Of a stretch of 64,000 nucleotides of DNA, positions 27,773 to 39,748 are shown piece by piece (positions within the stretch are counted from its first letter, which is position 1; each line of letters opens with the position of its first letter). A program made the translations under genes and the position numbers. The notes under the pieces were generated by a model. That model was not told where the DNA came from. It ran no database searches and saw nothing but the letters and a program-made list of their open reading frames with translations. Location: contig NZ_RCZD01000002.1 of assembly GCF_006438725.1 (NCBI RefSeq), positions 435,294-499,293 of the forward strand. The letters run 5' to 3'. The DNA comes from Ewingella americana (GTDB lineage: Bacteria; Pseudomonadota; Gammaproteobacteria; Enterobacterales; Enterobacteriaceae).

Positions 27773-27938
27773 GTGTTGTTCCTCGATGGTTTCCTTGGCA
27801 ATAGATATCCACCTCTGGCTCAACCTTTTCAACAGATTGATTCCAGAGATGAATTTCCAGCATAGGCGAAAATGAGATAACAGAGAGGGATCAAGCTCAC
27901 ATCAAAACATTAACAATGACACTTTTATGACAGCACAG

Positions 27939-28538
27939 TCAGAACTGGTAACGCAGCCAGGCAAAAAACACATTCCCGTTATTGTAAGTGCCTGGAATAT
28001 ACGTGGCCTGAAAGCTCAGCTTGTCATAACTTATAGAGGCTAAAGGCAACACAATAGGTATGGGAATATAAGAATAATCGTCACGCGCGGTAACAGCGGC
28101 GGTGTACCCCAGCCCCAGTCGGAAATTTTTATCTTTAGCCGGTTGCCATATTTTTTCATAGCCATAGCCACCGATAGGCTCCCATTTATTATGGGAGTCC
28201 TTAAAAGCCATAAAATAAAGACCGTGCCAGTCGCCATTTTCATCATAGCGGGAAATACCATAACCCCCGCCCCAAGGGCGCTCATTATAATTGTCCGTTT
28301 TCGCCTTATCATAGGTCAGGCGGTTATGCCAGGTGATAACCGGCAAATAAATATTGTCATCCGGTGAGTTGTTCCAGGTTGTAGCGACGTCATGTGACCA
28401 TGAGTCCCACCACCCCATAAAACCGGGTCTGGCTGGTGTTGAAGGTGTGGCCGTGCTGACGGAACTGGCGAAAGCAGGCATAACCAAAAAATGGGATAAT
28501 ATAAATACCCAGCAAATCTTCTTTTTAAAAAAAACCAT
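27939..28538 (-). CDS. pagP: Lipid A palmitoyltransferase PagP
   Basis: 199 residues with a signal peptide and the PagP core: WNSP, the [17 protein letters not shown] segment with the catalytic histidine, [32 protein letters not shown], and the terminal aromatic WLRYQF of an outer-membrane barrel. It transfers palmitate from phospholipid to lipid A, adding resistance to cationic peptides. A PhoP box and a TATAAT -10 lie upstream, matching the known PhoPQ control of pagP. Confidence 0.95.
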   Translation of the reverse strand: MVFFKKKICWVFILSHFLVMPAFASSVSTATPSTPARPGFMGWWDSWSHDVATTWNNSPDDNIYLPVITWHNRLTYDKAKTDNYNERPWGGGYGISRYDENGDWHGLYFMAFKDSHNKWEPIGGYGYEKIWQPAKDKNFRLGLGYTAAVTARDDYSYIPIPIVLPLASISYDKLSFQATYIPGTYNNGNVFFAWLRYQF

Positions 28539-28568
28539 TTAATATAAAGCTCCATTTGTTATGGAACC

Positions 28569-28603
28569 ATTATATCAATTTTCACTTAAATAGGTTTTAA
28601 ACA
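28569..28603 (-). promoter_or_regulatory. PhoP box and -10 element of pagP
   Basis: On the reverse strand TGTTTA-AAACC-TATTTA (28587-28603) matches the PhoP direct repeat (T/G)GTTTA-N5-(T/G)GTTTA with one mismatch. Twelve bases later comes a perfect TATAAT (28569-28574). That spacing is the one seen at PhoP-activated promoters, which replace the -35 element. Confidence 0.8.
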
Positions 28604-28761
28604 TCATAGAGCCATTTTGTAAGGAAACGTTCAAGCCCTTATTATTTGGGGGATTTTCATTTATATATTGGGATAATTCTTAGTATTAACAGGACGGGGA
28701 ATTAACGCCTTTATATATTCACTGCCGATTATTTTCAACTTATATACCGTCATCTGGACGT

Positions 28762-28804
28762 GATAAAAAAATCCAGAGCCAACCCGCGCTCTGGATTTTT
28801 TATC
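28762..28804. terminator. Terminator between pagP and purL
   Basis: Long near-perfect stem GATAAAAAAATCCAGAGC / GCTCTGGATTTTTTATC with a nine-base loop. T-runs occur on both strands; it terminates purL 14 bp after its stop. Confidence 0.85.
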
Positions 28805-28818
28805 ACTCAGCCAGACGA

Positions 28819-31800
28819 TCAGCCAAGCTGTTTACGCGCATTGCGGAACATGCGCATCCACGGGCTGTCTTCGCCCCACTCTTCAGGATGCCAGGAGTTA
28901 CTGACGGTACGGAAAACGCGCTCAGGGTGAGGCATCATCACAGTAACGCGGCCTGAAAGGTTGGTGACTGCGGTGATACCGTTAGGTGAACCGTTAGGGT
29001 TCGCCGGATAGTCTTCTGTCACGCGCCCATGATTATCCACGAAGCGCAAGGCGATCAGGTTGGCATGTTCAAGCTGAGACAGATGCACAGCATCACGCAC
29101 TTCCATATGACCTTCGCCGTGTGATACCGCAATTGGCATACGCGACCCGACCATCCCCTGCATCAGCAGCGACGGACTGGCAGTCACTTCTACCAGGCTG
29201 AAACGCGCCTCAAAGCGATCGGACAGGTTACGCACAAAGCGCGGCCAGTGTTCTGCGCCCGGAATAAGCTCTTTCAGGTTGGACATCATCTGGCAACCAT
29301 TGCACACGCCGAGTGCCAGCGTTTGCGGACGATGGAAGAAGTCTTCGAACTCATCACGCACGCGGTCATTAAACAGCACTGACTTCGCCCAGCCTTCGCC
29401 CGCGCCCAACACATCACCATAAGAGAAGCCACCGCACGCGACCAGCGTGTGGAACTCCTGCAAATCGCGACGACCGGCCAGCAGGTCACTCATATGAACG
29501 TCTACCGCATCAAAGCCCGCACGGTGGAAAGCTGCAGCCATTTCAATGTGAGAGTTAACCCCCTGTTCGCGCAGAACCGCCACTTTTGGACGCACACCTT
29601 TAACAATATAAGGCGCGGCCACATCATCGTCTGGCGCAAAGCTCAGTTTAACGTTCAGACCTGGATCACGATCGTGGGTCTTGGCTTCATGCTCCTGATC
29701 GGCGCATTCCGGGTTGTCGCGCAGACGCTGCATCTGCCAGGTGGTTTCAGCCCACCAGGTGCGCAACGTGGTACGGCTTTCGCTGTACACCGGTTTGTCA
29801 CCCTGGGTGATGACAAAGCGATCGCCCGCTTCGGCACGCCCCAGATAATGGGTGCAGTCGCCCAATCCGAACGTCGCCAGTGTCTGCTCAACGCCCGCGC
29901 GATCTTCGGCACGTACCTGAATCACAGCGCCCAGCTCTTCATTGAACAGTGCGGCCAGCGTATCTTTGCCTAATGCCGCGATGTCCGCCGTCAGGCCGCA
30001 GTGGCCGGCAAACGCCATTTCGGCCAGCGTCACCAGCAAACCGCCATCAGAACGGTCGTGGTACGCCAGTAGTTTACGGTCCGCTACCAGCGCCTGCATG
30101 GCGTTGAAGAAGCCACCCAGTTGTTCTGCACTGCGCACGTCAGCCGGGATATTGCCCAGTTGGCGATAGACCTGTGCCAGCGCCGTAGCGCCTAATGCAT
30201 TGTGACCGCAGCCGAGATCCACCAGCAATAATGCGGTGTCCCCCTTATCGGTGCGCAATTGCGGTGTCACCGTGCTGCGCACGTCTTCGACCCGGGCAAA
30301 CGCGGTGATCACCAATGACAGTGGCGAGGTCATTTCACGCTGTTCCGTGCCTTCCTGCCAGCGGGTTTTCATCGACATAGAATCTTTGCCGACCGGAATA
30401 GTAATGCCCAGCGCAGGACAGAGTTCCTCACCCACGGCTTTCACCGCCGCATAGAGACCGGCATCTTCACCCGGATGACCGGCAGCAGACATCCAGTTCG
30501 CGGAAAGCTTCACCCGTTTCAGATCGCCGATTTCGACGGCAGCCAGGTTAGTCAGCGCTTCGCCCACAGCCATGCGGCCAGAGGCAGCGAAGTCCAGTAA
30601 AGCGATTGGCGCACGTTCGCCAAGCGACATGGCTTCGCCATGGTAGCTGTCGAGACTGGCGGTAGTCACCGCGCAGTCGGCTACCGGGATTTGCCACGGG
30701 CCGACCATCTGGTCGCGTGCAACCATGCCGGTCACGGTGCGGTCACCGATGGTGATCAGGAAGGTTTTTTCCGCCACGGCAGGCAGATGCATGACGCGTT
30801 TTACGGCTTCAGTGAGCTGAATATTTTCTGCATTCAGGCTATCACCCACGGCTTTCAGCGTGGTGACGTCGCGGGTCATCTTCGGCGTTTTACCCAGTAA
30901 CACATCAAGTGGCATGTCGATGGGCTGATTGTTGAAATGGCTGTCCTCAAGGGAAAGGTGCAGCTCTTCGGTCGCTTCACCAATCACCGCATAAGGTGCG
31001 CGCTCACGTTGACAGATAGCGTCAAACTCAGCCAATTGAGCCGGAGAAACCGCCAGCACGTAACGCTCCTGCGACTCGTTACACCAGACTTCCAGCGGGC
31101 TCATGCCCGGCTCGTCGTTCAGAATGTCACGCAGCTGGAAACGGCCACCACGGTTACCGTCGCTCACCAGTTCAGGCATGGCGTTGGACAAACCGCCGGC
31201 GCCCACGTCATGAATAAACAGAATCGGGTTGGCTTCACCCCGCTCCCAGCAACGGTCGATCACTTCCTGGCAGCGGCGTTCCATTTCCGGGTTGTCGCGC
31301 TGTACGGAAGCGAAATCCAGATCGGCATCAGACTGGCCAGAGGCCATCGACGAAGCTGCCCCACCACCCAGACCGATATTCATCGCCGGGCCACCGAGGA
31401 CAATCAGTTTCGCGCCAACCGTGATCTCGCCTTTCTGCACGTGATCGGCGCGGATATTGCCGATCCCCCCCGCCAGCATGATCGGCTTATGGTAACCACG
31501 CAGCTCAGGGCCATTGTGACTGTTGACGTTTTCTTCGTAAGTACGGAAGTAGCCCAGTAGCGCCGGACGCCCAAATTCATTGTTGAACGCCGCGCCGCCC
31601 AGCGGACCGTCGGTCATGATTTCAAGTGCGGTCACGATGCGATCCGGCTTGCCGAAGTTCTCTTCCCACGGTTGTTCAAAACCGGGGATACGCAGGTTCG
31701 ATACGGAGAAACCGACCAGACCGGCTTTCGGTTTGGCGCCACGCCCGGTGGCGCCTTCGTCACGGATTTCGCCGCCTGAACCGGTAGCGGCACCCGGCCA

Positions 31801-32709
31801 CGGAGAAATAGCCGTTGGGTGGTTATGAGTTTCTACTTTCATCAGGATATGTGCCTGTTCCTGATGGAAGTCATACAAACCATCAGCCGCATTGGCATAA
31901 AAGCGCCCTACCTGCGAACCTTCCATCACGGCGGCGTTGTCTTTATAGGCCGAAAGCACGTGATCTGGCGTATGTTCAAAGGTGTTTTTAATCATCTTGA
32001 ACAACGACTTTGGCTGTTCCTGACCGTCGATTATCCAGTCAGCGTTGAAAATTTTATGGCGGCAGTGCTCGGAATTCGCCTGCGCAAACATGTACAACTC
32101 AATGTCGGTCGGGTTGCGCCCCAGCGACGTAAAAGCGTCCATCAGATAGTCGATTTCGTCCTGGGCAAGCGCCAGCCCCAGTTTGATATTGGCGGCTGCC
32201 AGTGCGCCGCGGCCTTCGCCGAGAATATCGACGTGCTGCACCGGAGCGGGCTGATGGTGAGCAAACAGCGCCTGTGCCTCTTCGAGGCTTTCAAATAGGG
32301 TTTCCATCATGCGGTCGTGCAACAACGCACCTAACAGCGCCCACTGCTCGTCGGTCAGCGTCGGGGCCTGAACGTAGAACGCCAAACCGCGCTCAAGACG
32401 CAATACCTGAGACAAACCGCAGTTGTGCGCAATGTCAGTGGCTTTGGAAGACCAGGGAGAAATCGTGCCCGGACGCGGGGTAACCAGCAATAAGCGACCT
32501 GCGGGAGCGTGTGCGGCGAGAGAGGGGCCGTATTTGAGAAGGCGTTGTAACTTGGTTTGTTCGTCCGGGTTCAGCGGTGCGCTGACGTCGGCAAAGTGTA
32601 CATATTCGGCGTAAATATCACTGACTGGAAGGCGGATATCCTGACAGCGGGACAATAACTTGTTAATGCGAAAAGCCGACAAAGCGGGCGAACCACGCAG
32701 TATTTCCAT
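28819..32709 (-). CDS. purL: Phosphoribosylformylglycinamidine synthase
   Basis: 1296 residues from [19 protein letters not shown], as in E. coli PurL. N-terminal, linker and two AIR-synthase-like domains with the ATP-binding and [12 protein letters not shown]-type segments. The C-terminal glutamine amidotransferase has Cys in GVCNGCQMM and the His/Glu in PHPERVF. It converts FGAR, glutamine and ATP to FGAM in step 4 of purine synthesis. A PurR box lies in the divergent region shared with mltF. Confidence 0.98.
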   Translation of the reverse strand: MEILRGSPALSAFRINKLLSRCQDIRLPVSDIYAEYVHFADVSAPLNPDEQTKLQRLLKYGPSLAAHAPAGRLLLVTPRPGTISPWSSKATDIAHNCGLSQVLRLERGLAFYVQAPTLTDEQWALLGALLHDRMMETLFESLEEAQALFAHHQPAPVQHVDILGEGRGALAAANIKLGLALAQDEIDYLMDAFTSLGRNPTDIELYMFAQANSEHCRHKIFNADWIIDGQEQPKSLFKMIKNTFEHTPDHVLSAYKDNAAVMEGSQVGRFYANAADGLYDFHQEQAHILMKVETHNHPTAISPWPGAATGSGGEIRDEGATGRGAKPKAGLVGFSVSNLRIPGFEQPWEENFGKPDRIVTALEIMTDGPLGGAAFNNEFGRPALLGYFRTYEENVNSHNGPELRGYHKPIMLAGGIGNIRADHVQKGEITVGAKLIVLGGPAMNIGLGGGAASSMASGQSDADLDFASVQRDNPEMERRCQEVIDRCWERGEANPILFIHDVGAGGLSNAMPELVSDGNRGGRFQLRDILNDEPGMSPLEVWCNESQERYVLAVSPAQLAEFDAICQRERAPYAVIGEATEELHLSLEDSHFNNQPIDMPLDVLLGKTPKMTRDVTTLKAVGDSLNAENIQLTEAVKRVMHLPAVAEKTFLITIGDRTVTGMVARDQMVGPWQIPVADCAVTTASLDSYHGEAMSLGERAPIALLDFAASGRMAVGEALTNLAAVEIGDLKRVKLSANWMSAAGHPGEDAGLYAAVKAVGEELCPALGITIPVGKDSMSMKTRWQEGTEQREMTSPLSLVITAFARVEDVRSTVTPQLRTDKGDTALLLVDLGCGHNALGATALAQVYRQLGNIPADVRSAEQLGGFFNAMQALVADRKLLAYHDRSDGGLLVTLAEMAFAGHCGLTADIAALGKDTLAALFNEELGAVIQVRAEDRAGVEQTLATFGLGDCTHYLGRAEAGDRFVITQGDKPVYSESRTTLRTWWAETTWQMQRLRDNPECADQEHEAKTHDRDPGLNVKLSFAPDDDVAAPYIVKGVRPKVAVLREQGVNSHIEMAAAFHRAGFDAVDVHMSDLLAGRRDLQEFHTLVACGGFSYGDVLGAGEGWAKSVLFNDRVRDEFEDFFHRPQTLALGVCNGCQMMSNLKELIPGAEHWPRFVRNLSDRFEARFSLVEVTASPSLLMQGMVGSRMPIAVSHGEGHMEVRDAVHLSQLEHANLIALRFVDNHGRVTEDYPANPNGSPNGITAVTNLSGRVTVMMPHPERVFRTVSNSWHPEEWGEDSPWMRMFRNARKQLG

Positions 32710-32782
32710 AATCACAGATCTCTCGTCTTCGAAGCAACTGACCGCAGTGCTTCATTGGGCGCAACAGGGGGAAAACGCGGGC

Positions 32783-32822
32783 TATTATAAAGAAAGCCAG
32801 AGCCAGACGAAACCGTTTGCGC
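32783..32822 (-). promoter_or_regulatory. purL promoter with PurR box
   Basis: ACGAAACCGTTTGCGC at 32807-32822 fits the PurR palindrome ANGNAANCGNTTGCNT with one mismatch. On the reverse strand a TATAAT (32783-32788) sits 17 bp past a weak -35 (TTTCGT) lying inside the box, so a bound repressor would block the promoter. It lies about 98 bp upstream of the purL start. Confidence 0.75.
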
Positions 32823-32988
32823 AGTGAATATTCATATTAACTATAAGACTCACTTTACGCATGGCTATTGTGAATAAAGTTGCAGACTGCCGTTTTGTTG
32901 AGCAAAATGCGTCGACACTGGGAATATAACCATAGTAATGACAGAGCATAAGCTCATTAAAATAATAGCGCCGCAGAGAGATAACTAT

Positions 32989-34455
32989 TTGACGCGCATA
33001 AAATTAAACTACTTTCTGGTCGGTCTTGCGGCCCTGTTGCTGGCGTTGGCTCTATGGCCAACTATCCCATGGCATCGGGGTGAAGGCGACCAGTTGGCAC
33101 AGATAAAATCCCGTGGAGAATTACGCGTGAGTACGCTTAATTCTCCACTGACTTTTTTCAGCAGCCCCGATGGCAACCTCGGATTCGACTACGAATTGGC
33201 CAAGCGCTTTGCAGATTACCTTGGCGTGACGCTGGTGATGTCGCCACATAACAACGTTAATGCGATCTTCAACGACCTGGACAACAACAAAGCCGACATT
33301 CTGGCGTCTGGCCTTATCTACAATGCTGAGCGCCTGAAAAACTACCGCACCGGGCCAGAATACTACTCCGTGGCACAACAGCTGTTGTATCGCCAGGGAT
33401 CTACGCGTCCAAAAACCCTGGCTGACGTCAAAGGAGAGTTGCTGGTCTCTTCCGGCACTGCCCACGTTGTTGCGCTGCAGGCGGCGAGTAAAAAATTCCC
33501 TGATTTACAGTGGAGCGAAACCGATAAGCTCTCGCCGCGTGATTTATTGCAGCAAGTCGCCGAAGGCAAACTGGATTACACATTGGGTGATTCCGTCACC
33601 GTGGCGCTAATGCAGCGCGTCTACCCGCGATTAGCCGTGGCGTTTAACGTCACCGCCGATGAGCCAGTGACCTGGTATTTCAGTAAAAAAACCGACGATG
33701 ACAGCCTCTATGCCGCCATGCTGGACTTTTTCAGTCAGATTTCAGAAGACGGTACGCTGGAAAAACTGGAGGAGAAATACCTCGGGCACGTCGGCGAATT
33801 CGATTATGTGGATACACGGACTTTCTTGAAAGCCATCGACACCACCCTGCCAGCGCTGCAGCCGCTGTTTGAAAAATATGCCGTTGATATCGACTGGCGC
33901 CTTTTGGCAGCCATTTCCTATCAGGAATCACATTGGGATCCGCTGGCGAAATCCCCCACAGGGGTGCGCGGGATGATGATGCTGACCCGTGCGACAGCGT
34001 CAGGCCTGGATGTTGATGACCGCACCGACGCCGAACAAAGTATTCAGGGAGGTGCTATCTATCTGTCACGCCTGATGGAAAAAATGCCCCCTACCATCCC
34101 GCAGGATGAACGGATCTGGTTCGCCCTGGCGGCTTACAATATGGGGTATGGTCATATGCTGGATGCACGGAAGTTGACGGCAGATCAGAAAGGCAATCCT
34201 GACAGCTGGCTGGATGTGAAGCAACGTTTGCCGATGCTCAACCAAAAGCGCTATTTCAGCCGCACCACCTACGGCTATGCACGAGGTACGCAGGCCTACA
34301 AATATGTCGAAAACATCCGTCGCTATCAGTTGAGTCTGGTGGGTTATCTGATGGAAAAAGAGAAAAAACAGGCGCAGGAAGCGGCGTTGCAGGCTCAGTT
34401 GGGTTCCGGGTATCCGGCGGTGGATGCGGCGCAGGCTTTGGCTCCTGCACCATAA
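32989..34455 (+). CDS. mltF: Membrane-bound lytic murein transglycosylase F
   Basis: 488 residues from a TTG at 32989, preceded by GAGAG eight bases upstream. Translation [23 protein letters not shown] lines up with the E. coli MltF start; an ATG at 32938 lacks a ribosome-binding site. Then come a hydrophobic anchor, a solute-binding-like (SBP_bac_3) domain, and from about residue 280 the lytic transglycosylase domain with catalytic Glu in SYQESHWDP and AAYNMGYGH. It cleaves glycan strands to 1,6-anhydro products at the inner face of the outer membrane. Divergent from purL as in E. coli. Confidence 0.92.
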   Translation: MTRIKLNYFLVGLAALLLALALWPTIPWHRGEGDQLAQIKSRGELRVSTLNSPLTFFSSPDGNLGFDYELAKRFADYLGVTLVMSPHNNVNAIFNDLDNNKADILASGLIYNAERLKNYRTGPEYYSVAQQLLYRQGSTRPKTLADVKGELLVSSGTAHVVALQAASKKFPDLQWSETDKLSPRDLLQQVAEGKLDYTLGDSVTVALMQRVYPRLAVAFNVTADEPVTWYFSKKTDDDSLYAAMLDFFSQISEDGTLEKLEEKYLGHVGEFDYVDTRTFLKAIDTTLPALQPLFEKYAVDIDWRLLAAISYQESHWDPLAKSPTGVRGMMMLTRATASGLDVDDRTDAEQSIQGGAIYLSRLMEKMPPTIPQDERIWFALAAYNMGYGHMLDARKLTADQKGNPDSWLDVKQRLPMLNQKRYFSRTTYGYARGTQAYKYVENIRRYQLSLVGYLMEKEKKQAQEAALQAQLGSGYPAVDAAQALAPAP

Positions 34456-34457
34456 AA

Positions 34458-35716
<1,259 letters not shown>

Positions 35717-35720
35717 TGCG

Positions 35721-37097
35721 TTACTCCTCGGGATCGTTGAACCCCATCATCCAGGTGAAAATAAATCCGGCTAATACGGTAATCAATATCCCCGCCAGGT
35801 ACAACATCACTTTTCCAGAGACAATGGTCAACGCCAGCGGCAAACCGGAGATGCCAAAAGTGATCACCGTGGCGACTTTCCAGTAACAGATTAGCGCACC
35901 ACCGACTGCGCCGCCTAAACAGGCGCCGATAAATGGCCGGCCAAGAGGCAGCGTCACACCGAAAATCAGCGGCTCACCGATGCCGAGGATCCCCACCGGC
36001 AGCGCACCTTTAATCACTTTTTTCAGCCGCGGATTGCGGGTTTTCATATAGACGGCAATGGCCGCGCCCACCTGCCCAACACCAGCCATGGCTAAAATAG
36101 GCAACAGCGGATTAGAACCGTGGGCCTGAATCAGTTCGACGTGAATCGGCACCAACCCCTGATGCAGACCGGAGAGGACCAGCGGCAGGAAGAACCCAGC
36201 CAGCACCGCCCCCACCACTAAACCGCCTTTATCAATCGCCATATTGACGCCGTGCGCGATGGCATCTGAGATTACGCCACCTAGCGGCTGAAGGATCACA
36301 ATCGCCAGCGTGGCCGTAATCAGCGTGGTGATCAGCGGATTAAGTATCAGCTCAACGGATTCCGGTAGCCACTGGCGCAGGCGTTTTTCCAGCCAGCACA
36401 TCAAAGCCACCACGAATAATACGGCGATAACCCCGCCGCGCCCCGGCTGTAACGTCTCACCAAACAGGGTAATTTGCGCCAACGCCGGGCTGGAGAGGAT
36501 ACCGGCCATCACGCCCCCCATGGCCTGAGAGCCGCCAAATACTCGGGCGGCGTTCACGCCGACCAGAATATTCATAATGGCAAATACGGCACCGCCGAAG
36601 ATCGCCAGCAAGCCCAGAATATTGGGGTAATCGAGTGCCAGTGAACCGGCGATATCCGGCCGCTTGAGCAAATTGATGATGCCCATGATCAGGCCCGAGG
36701 CGATAAACGCCGGGATCAGCGGAATAAACACATTGGCGAGTTGGCGCAGCGCCCCGCTCATCGGGGCGGAATATTTTGCTTTGGCCCGAGCCTTATTACG
36801 TGAAACGGTATCTTGTGCTGGAGCACTTTCTCCCCCCACCAGCAGCGCACGCATGGCATCCACGACTTTGGCCGCCGCTCCGGGGCCAACAATGAACTGA
36901 TGCTGTTCACCTTGCTTGATATAGCCCTTGATGCCGGTCAGCGTTTTAATGTCGGTGAGATCAAGCTGCTGCTCGTCGTGGACTTCAACCCGCACGCGGG
37001 TCATGCAGTTTTCCAGCTTGCTGATGTTCGCCTCTCCGCCCACTCGTTGCAGGATTTGCGATGCCAGAAGTTGCGTTTTATCCATTGCCGTCGCCAT
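35721..37097 (-). CDS. murP: N-acetylmuramic acid PTS EIIBC component
   Basis: 458 residues from the ATG at 37097, preceded by GGGGAAGGG; upstream in-frame codons run into murQ. EIIB domain first, with the phosphocysteine in LENCMTRVRVEV, followed by a ten-segment EIIC glucose-family domain with the GEPLIFGVTLP motif. Imports and phosphorylates MurNAc, giving MurNAc 6-phosphate for MurQ. It needs an external EIIA (Crr). Confidence 0.93.
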   Translation of the reverse strand: MATAMDKTQLLASQILQRVGGEANISKLENCMTRVRVEVHDEQQLDLTDIKTLTGIKGYIKQGEQHQFIVGPGAAAKVVDAMRALLVGGESAPAQDTVSRNKARAKAKYSAPMSGALRQLANVFIPLIPAFIASGLIMGIINLLKRPDIAGSLALDYPNILGLLAIFGGAVFAIMNILVGVNAARVFGGSQAMGGVMAGILSSPALAQITLFGETLQPGRGGVIAVLFVVALMCWLEKRLRQWLPESVELILNPLITTLITATLAIVILQPLGGVISDAIAHGVNMAIDKGGLVVGAVLAGFFLPLVLSGLHQGLVPIHVELIQAHGSNPLLPILAMAGVGQVGAAIAVYMKTRNPRLKKVIKGALPVGILGIGEPLIFGVTLPLGRPFIGACLGGAVGGALICYWKVATVITFGISGLPLALTIVSGKVMLYLAGILITVLAGFIFTWMMGFNDPEE

Positions 37098-37125
37098 ACC
37101 CTTCCCCTTAATCAGTCTGAATGCA

Positions 37126-38019
37126 TCAACCCGCCAGAGCGGCGCGCAGGAAGCCGTGATGTGTTGCCAGGCGCTGAATGGCCTCTTCGGCACTGATTTG
37201 ACTTAGCAGCATCAGGATCGCCGGCTTAACTTCAAATTCAGTTTGCGCCAGTGCCGCTTCGGCATCGGCGCGCGCGGCACCGGTGGCCTCAACCACGATG
37301 CGGCAGGCGCGGTCCACCAGTTTGACGTTGGTGGCTTTCACATTGACCATCAGGTTCTGATACACCTTGCCGGTTTTCACCATCGCACCGGTGGAGATCA
37401 TATTGAGCACCAGCTTTTGCGCGGTGCCGGATTTCATGCGGGTTGAGCCGGTCAGCGCTTCAGGCCCAACCACCGGAGAGATCGCCACTTTCGCTTCATG
37501 TGCAATGGGTGAGTCCGGGTTACAAGAGATAGCCACCGTCGCACAGCCAAGCTGGCTGGCATAACGCAGGGCACCGATGACATAAGGTGTGCGCCCCGAT
37601 GCCGCGAGGCCGACTACAGTGTCGGCAGCGGTGAGTTTAATATTCTGCAAATCTTCAACGCCCAACGCTTCACTGTCTTCAGCCCCTTCGACGGCTTTGA
37701 GCAAAGCACCTGGACCACCGGCAATCAGACCAATAACCCTTCCGTGCGGGACACCAAAGGTTGGCGGGCATTCAGAGGCATCCAGTACGCCTAGTCGCCC
37801 GCTGGTACCGGCTCCCAGATAAATCAAACGGCCACCGGCGTTGAAAGAGGCCGCCGCCATATCGACGGCCTGCGCCACTTGCGGCAAAACCACGCGTATA
37901 GCCTCGGGGACTTTGCTGTCTTCATGATTAAAAACAGCCACCATATCGAGCGTCGACATTTCGTCGAGGCCCATTGTTGCCGGATTACGGCTTTCGGAAA
38001 CCAGAGCGCCTAAATTCAT
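37126..38019 (-). CDS. murQ: N-acetylmuramic acid 6-phosphate etherase
   Basis: 297 residues with a SIS sugar-phosphate domain: [35 protein letters not shown], and NPDSPIA. It cleaves the lactyl ether of MurNAc 6-phosphate to GlcNAc 6-phosphate and D-lactate. Together with murP and the divergent murR it forms the MurNAc recycling/utilisation locus. First gene of the leftward murQ-murP-pgpC run. Confidence 0.97.
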   Translation of the reverse strand: MNLGALVSESRNPATMGLDEMSTLDMVAVFNHEDSKVPEAIRVVLPQVAQAVDMAAASFNAGGRLIYLGAGTSGRLGVLDASECPPTFGVPHGRVIGLIAGGPGALLKAVEGAEDSEALGVEDLQNIKLTAADTVVGLAASGRTPYVIGALRYASQLGCATVAISCNPDSPIAHEAKVAISPVVGPEALTGSTRMKSGTAQKLVLNMISTGAMVKTGKVYQNLMVNVKATNVKLVDRACRIVVEATGAARADAEAALAQTEFEVKPAILMLLSQISAEEAIQRLATHHGFLRAALAG

Positions 38020-38041
38020 AACATTACCTCGTGAATTTTTA

Positions 38042-38069
38042 ATTCAAAAATATTAATCGATATTTGAAT
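38042..38069. promoter_or_regulatory. Inverted repeat in the murQ/murR intergenic region
   Basis: ATTCAAA at 38042-38048 and TTTGAAT at 38063-38069 form a perfect 7-bp inverted repeat with AT-rich inner arms. The location between divergent murQ and the regulator gene suits a MurR operator; E. coli MurR binds inverted repeats in the equivalent region. Confidence 0.55.
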
Positions 38070-38165
38070 ATTTTATTCTTAAAGGCGAGCAATATTTGCT
38101 ACTTTAGATAACATAATTCTTAAATCGTGATGACGGTAGAGTCGCCATGGCAAGGGGTTCGAACA

Positions 38166-39014
38166 ATGAGCAGCATGATCCGTATCCGCCAAATCTATCC
38201 GGCGTTGGCACAAAATGATCGCAAACTGGCGGATTTCCTGCTTGAACAGCCGGAACAGGCCAGGCATCTGAGCTCGCAAAAATTGGCTGAGCTGGTGGGG
38301 GTCAGCCAGTCCGGCGTGGTGAAATTCGCGCAAAAACTGGGGTACAAAGGTTTCCCCGCATTAAAGCTGGCTATGAGCGAAGCGCTGGCGCAGCCACAAA
38401 CTGAGCTGGCGGTGACGGTGCATAATCAGATTATCAGCACCGACAGTTTGCAGGTGGTAGGCGAGAAGTTACTGGCCGAGAAGCAGTCCGCTCTGCGCGC
38501 GACCCTGGATATCAACAGTGAGCAGCGGCTGCAACAAGCCCTGGCGATGCTGGTCGGTGCACGAAAGATAGTCCTGACCGGGATTGGTGCATCCGGGCTG
38601 GTGGCAAAAGATTTGGCGTATAAACTGCTTAAAATTGGTCTGACGGCTATCGCGGAGTCGGATACGCATGTGCTGCTGGCGACCGCTCAGGCGTTGTCAG
38701 AAACAGACTTACTGTTGGCCATTTCTTCCAGTGGTGAAAGGCGGGAGATTAATCTGGCGGCGGATGTCGCACGTCAAAGCGGCGCAAAAGTGCTGGCGCT
38801 GACCGGGTTTTCACCCAATTCGCTTCAGCAGCAGGCCGACCATTGTCTTTATACCGTGGCAGTGCTGCCCGCAACCCGGGGCGCGGCAGTGTCAGCCACC
38901 ACGGCGCAATACTCCCTCACCGATCTGCTGTTTATGGCCCTTATTCAGCAGGATACCGCTCATGCGCCGGAAAGAATCAAACATAGCGAAGAGTTGGTGA
39001 AAAAGCTGGTTTGA
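38166..39014 (+). CDS. murR: RpiR-family regulator MurR
   Basis: 282 residues from the ATG at 38166 (AAGGGG eight bases upstream). N-terminal RpiR HTH (LSSQKLAELVGVSQSGVVKFAQKLGYKGFPALKL) and C-terminal SIS sugar-phosphate domain (LTGIGASGLVAKDLAYKLLKIG; LLAISSSGERREINLA). MurR represses murQP and is relieved by MurNAc 6-phosphate. In E. coli an RpiR paralogue, yfhH, sits at this place next to yfhL; the divergent murQ makes murR the better name. Confidence 0.88.
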   Translation: MSSMIRIRQIYPALAQNDRKLADFLLEQPEQARHLSSQKLAELVGVSQSGVVKFAQKLGYKGFPALKLAMSEALAQPQTELAVTVHNQIISTDSLQVVGEKLLAEKQSALRATLDINSEQRLQQALAMLVGARKIVLTGIGASGLVAKDLAYKLLKIGLTAIAESDTHVLLATAQALSETDLLLAISSSGERREINLAADVARQSGAKVLALTGFSPNSLQQQADHCLYTVAVLPATRGAAVSATTAQYSLTDLLFMALIQQDTAHAPERIKHSEELVKKLV

Positions 39015-39114
39015 TCCGGATCATTTCAGGGAGGAATAGGCAATGCGCAAAGGCGCTGCGGCAGTCAAATCTGCTATACTGCGCGCCCGGATTATTGCTG
39101 ACACGAGAGAAATT

Positions 39115-39183
39115 ATGGCCCTGCTTATCACACACAAATGCATCAATTGCGACATGTGCGAACATTCATATAAATCCAATTAA
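39115..39183 (+). pseudogene. 5' fragment of yfhL, cut by an insertion
   Basis: The first 16 codons of the ferredoxin gene yfhL ([16 protein letters not shown]), with a native-looking upstream region behind murR. They run into unrelated AT-rich sequence and stop after 22 codons. The intact yfhL begins 1.8 kb downstream. Bases 39136-39161 are identical to 40930-40955. This is the old start of yfhL, displaced by the islet. Confidence 0.85.
39136..39161 (+). repeat. Left copy of the 26-bp direct repeat bounding the yfhL islet
   Basis: 26 bases identical to 40930-40955, within the yfhL coding sequence around the first cysteine motif. The pattern matches an att-like core created when an element enters the 5' end of a gene and supplies a new 5' end. 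Confidence 0.8.
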
Positions 39184-39379
39184 TTAAATTAACGTGTTAC
39201 TTTTCGCGTAACTTAAATCCTCCATATTTTTCCATTATCTCTCCTTCGCAACACAAAAACACCTTAATAAGAACGCTGCACCACGTCGCAATCTTTGAAT
39301 TGTTACAATAAACCATGAGATTTATAAGGTTAATTATTTAAACTCGTCTTTAACTCAAATTTACGCCATAGGAGGCATT

Positions 39380-39748
39380 ATGAGTTGGAACAGAGACACT
39401 GCAGTTTCACACATCAGATTGCGCGCGGGGGCAACTTCTCATCATCGATGCGCGGAGTTCACCGGTGCAGCCATTAGGGCTGGAGGCGTTGATCTTGGCT
39501 ATGAAAGGGATGCAAAAAACTATGGCCGTCCGCTCGAGCGGGCTGGTTTTCATGAAGTTCCGGCTGGCTCAACATTACAAGCTGGAGACGTCGCAGTTAT
39601 CCAGCCTTATCCTGGCGGGAATCCGTCTAGTCATATGACGATGTACGATGGAACAACTTGGTATTCAGATTTCAGGCAAAGAAGCATGTATCCGGGTGAT
39701 GGATACAGAAACTTCCATCCGTCTTATAAAATTTACAGGAAAAACTGA
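39380..39748 (+). CDS. Putative peptidoglycan amidase toxin/effector (NlpC/P60- or CHAP-like)
   Basis: 122 residues with a GGAGG site before the ATG. The layout suits a papain-like (NlpC/P60 or CHAP) amidase: nucleophile candidate Cys24 in HHRCAEFTGAAI, the LQAGDVAVIQ strand, His85 in SSHMTMYDG and Asp97 in WYSDF. Without a signal peptide it resembles small cell-wall amidase effectors delivered by type VI secretion or carried as the C-terminal domain of larger toxins. The next gene, overlapping by one base, encodes a lipoprotein, as expected of an immunity partner. Family is read from motifs; delivery route is inference. Confidence 0.6.
   Translation: MSWNRDTAVSHIRLRAGATSHHRCAEFTGAAIRAGGVDLGYERDAKNYGRPLERAGFHEVPAGSTLQAGDVAVIQPYPGGNPSSHMTMYDGTTWYSDFRQRSMYPGDGYRNFHPSYKIYRKN

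Noticed and set aside
31819-32298. 159-codon forward frame antisense to purL
   Set aside because: Opposite conserved purL codons, no family features or ribosome-binding site.
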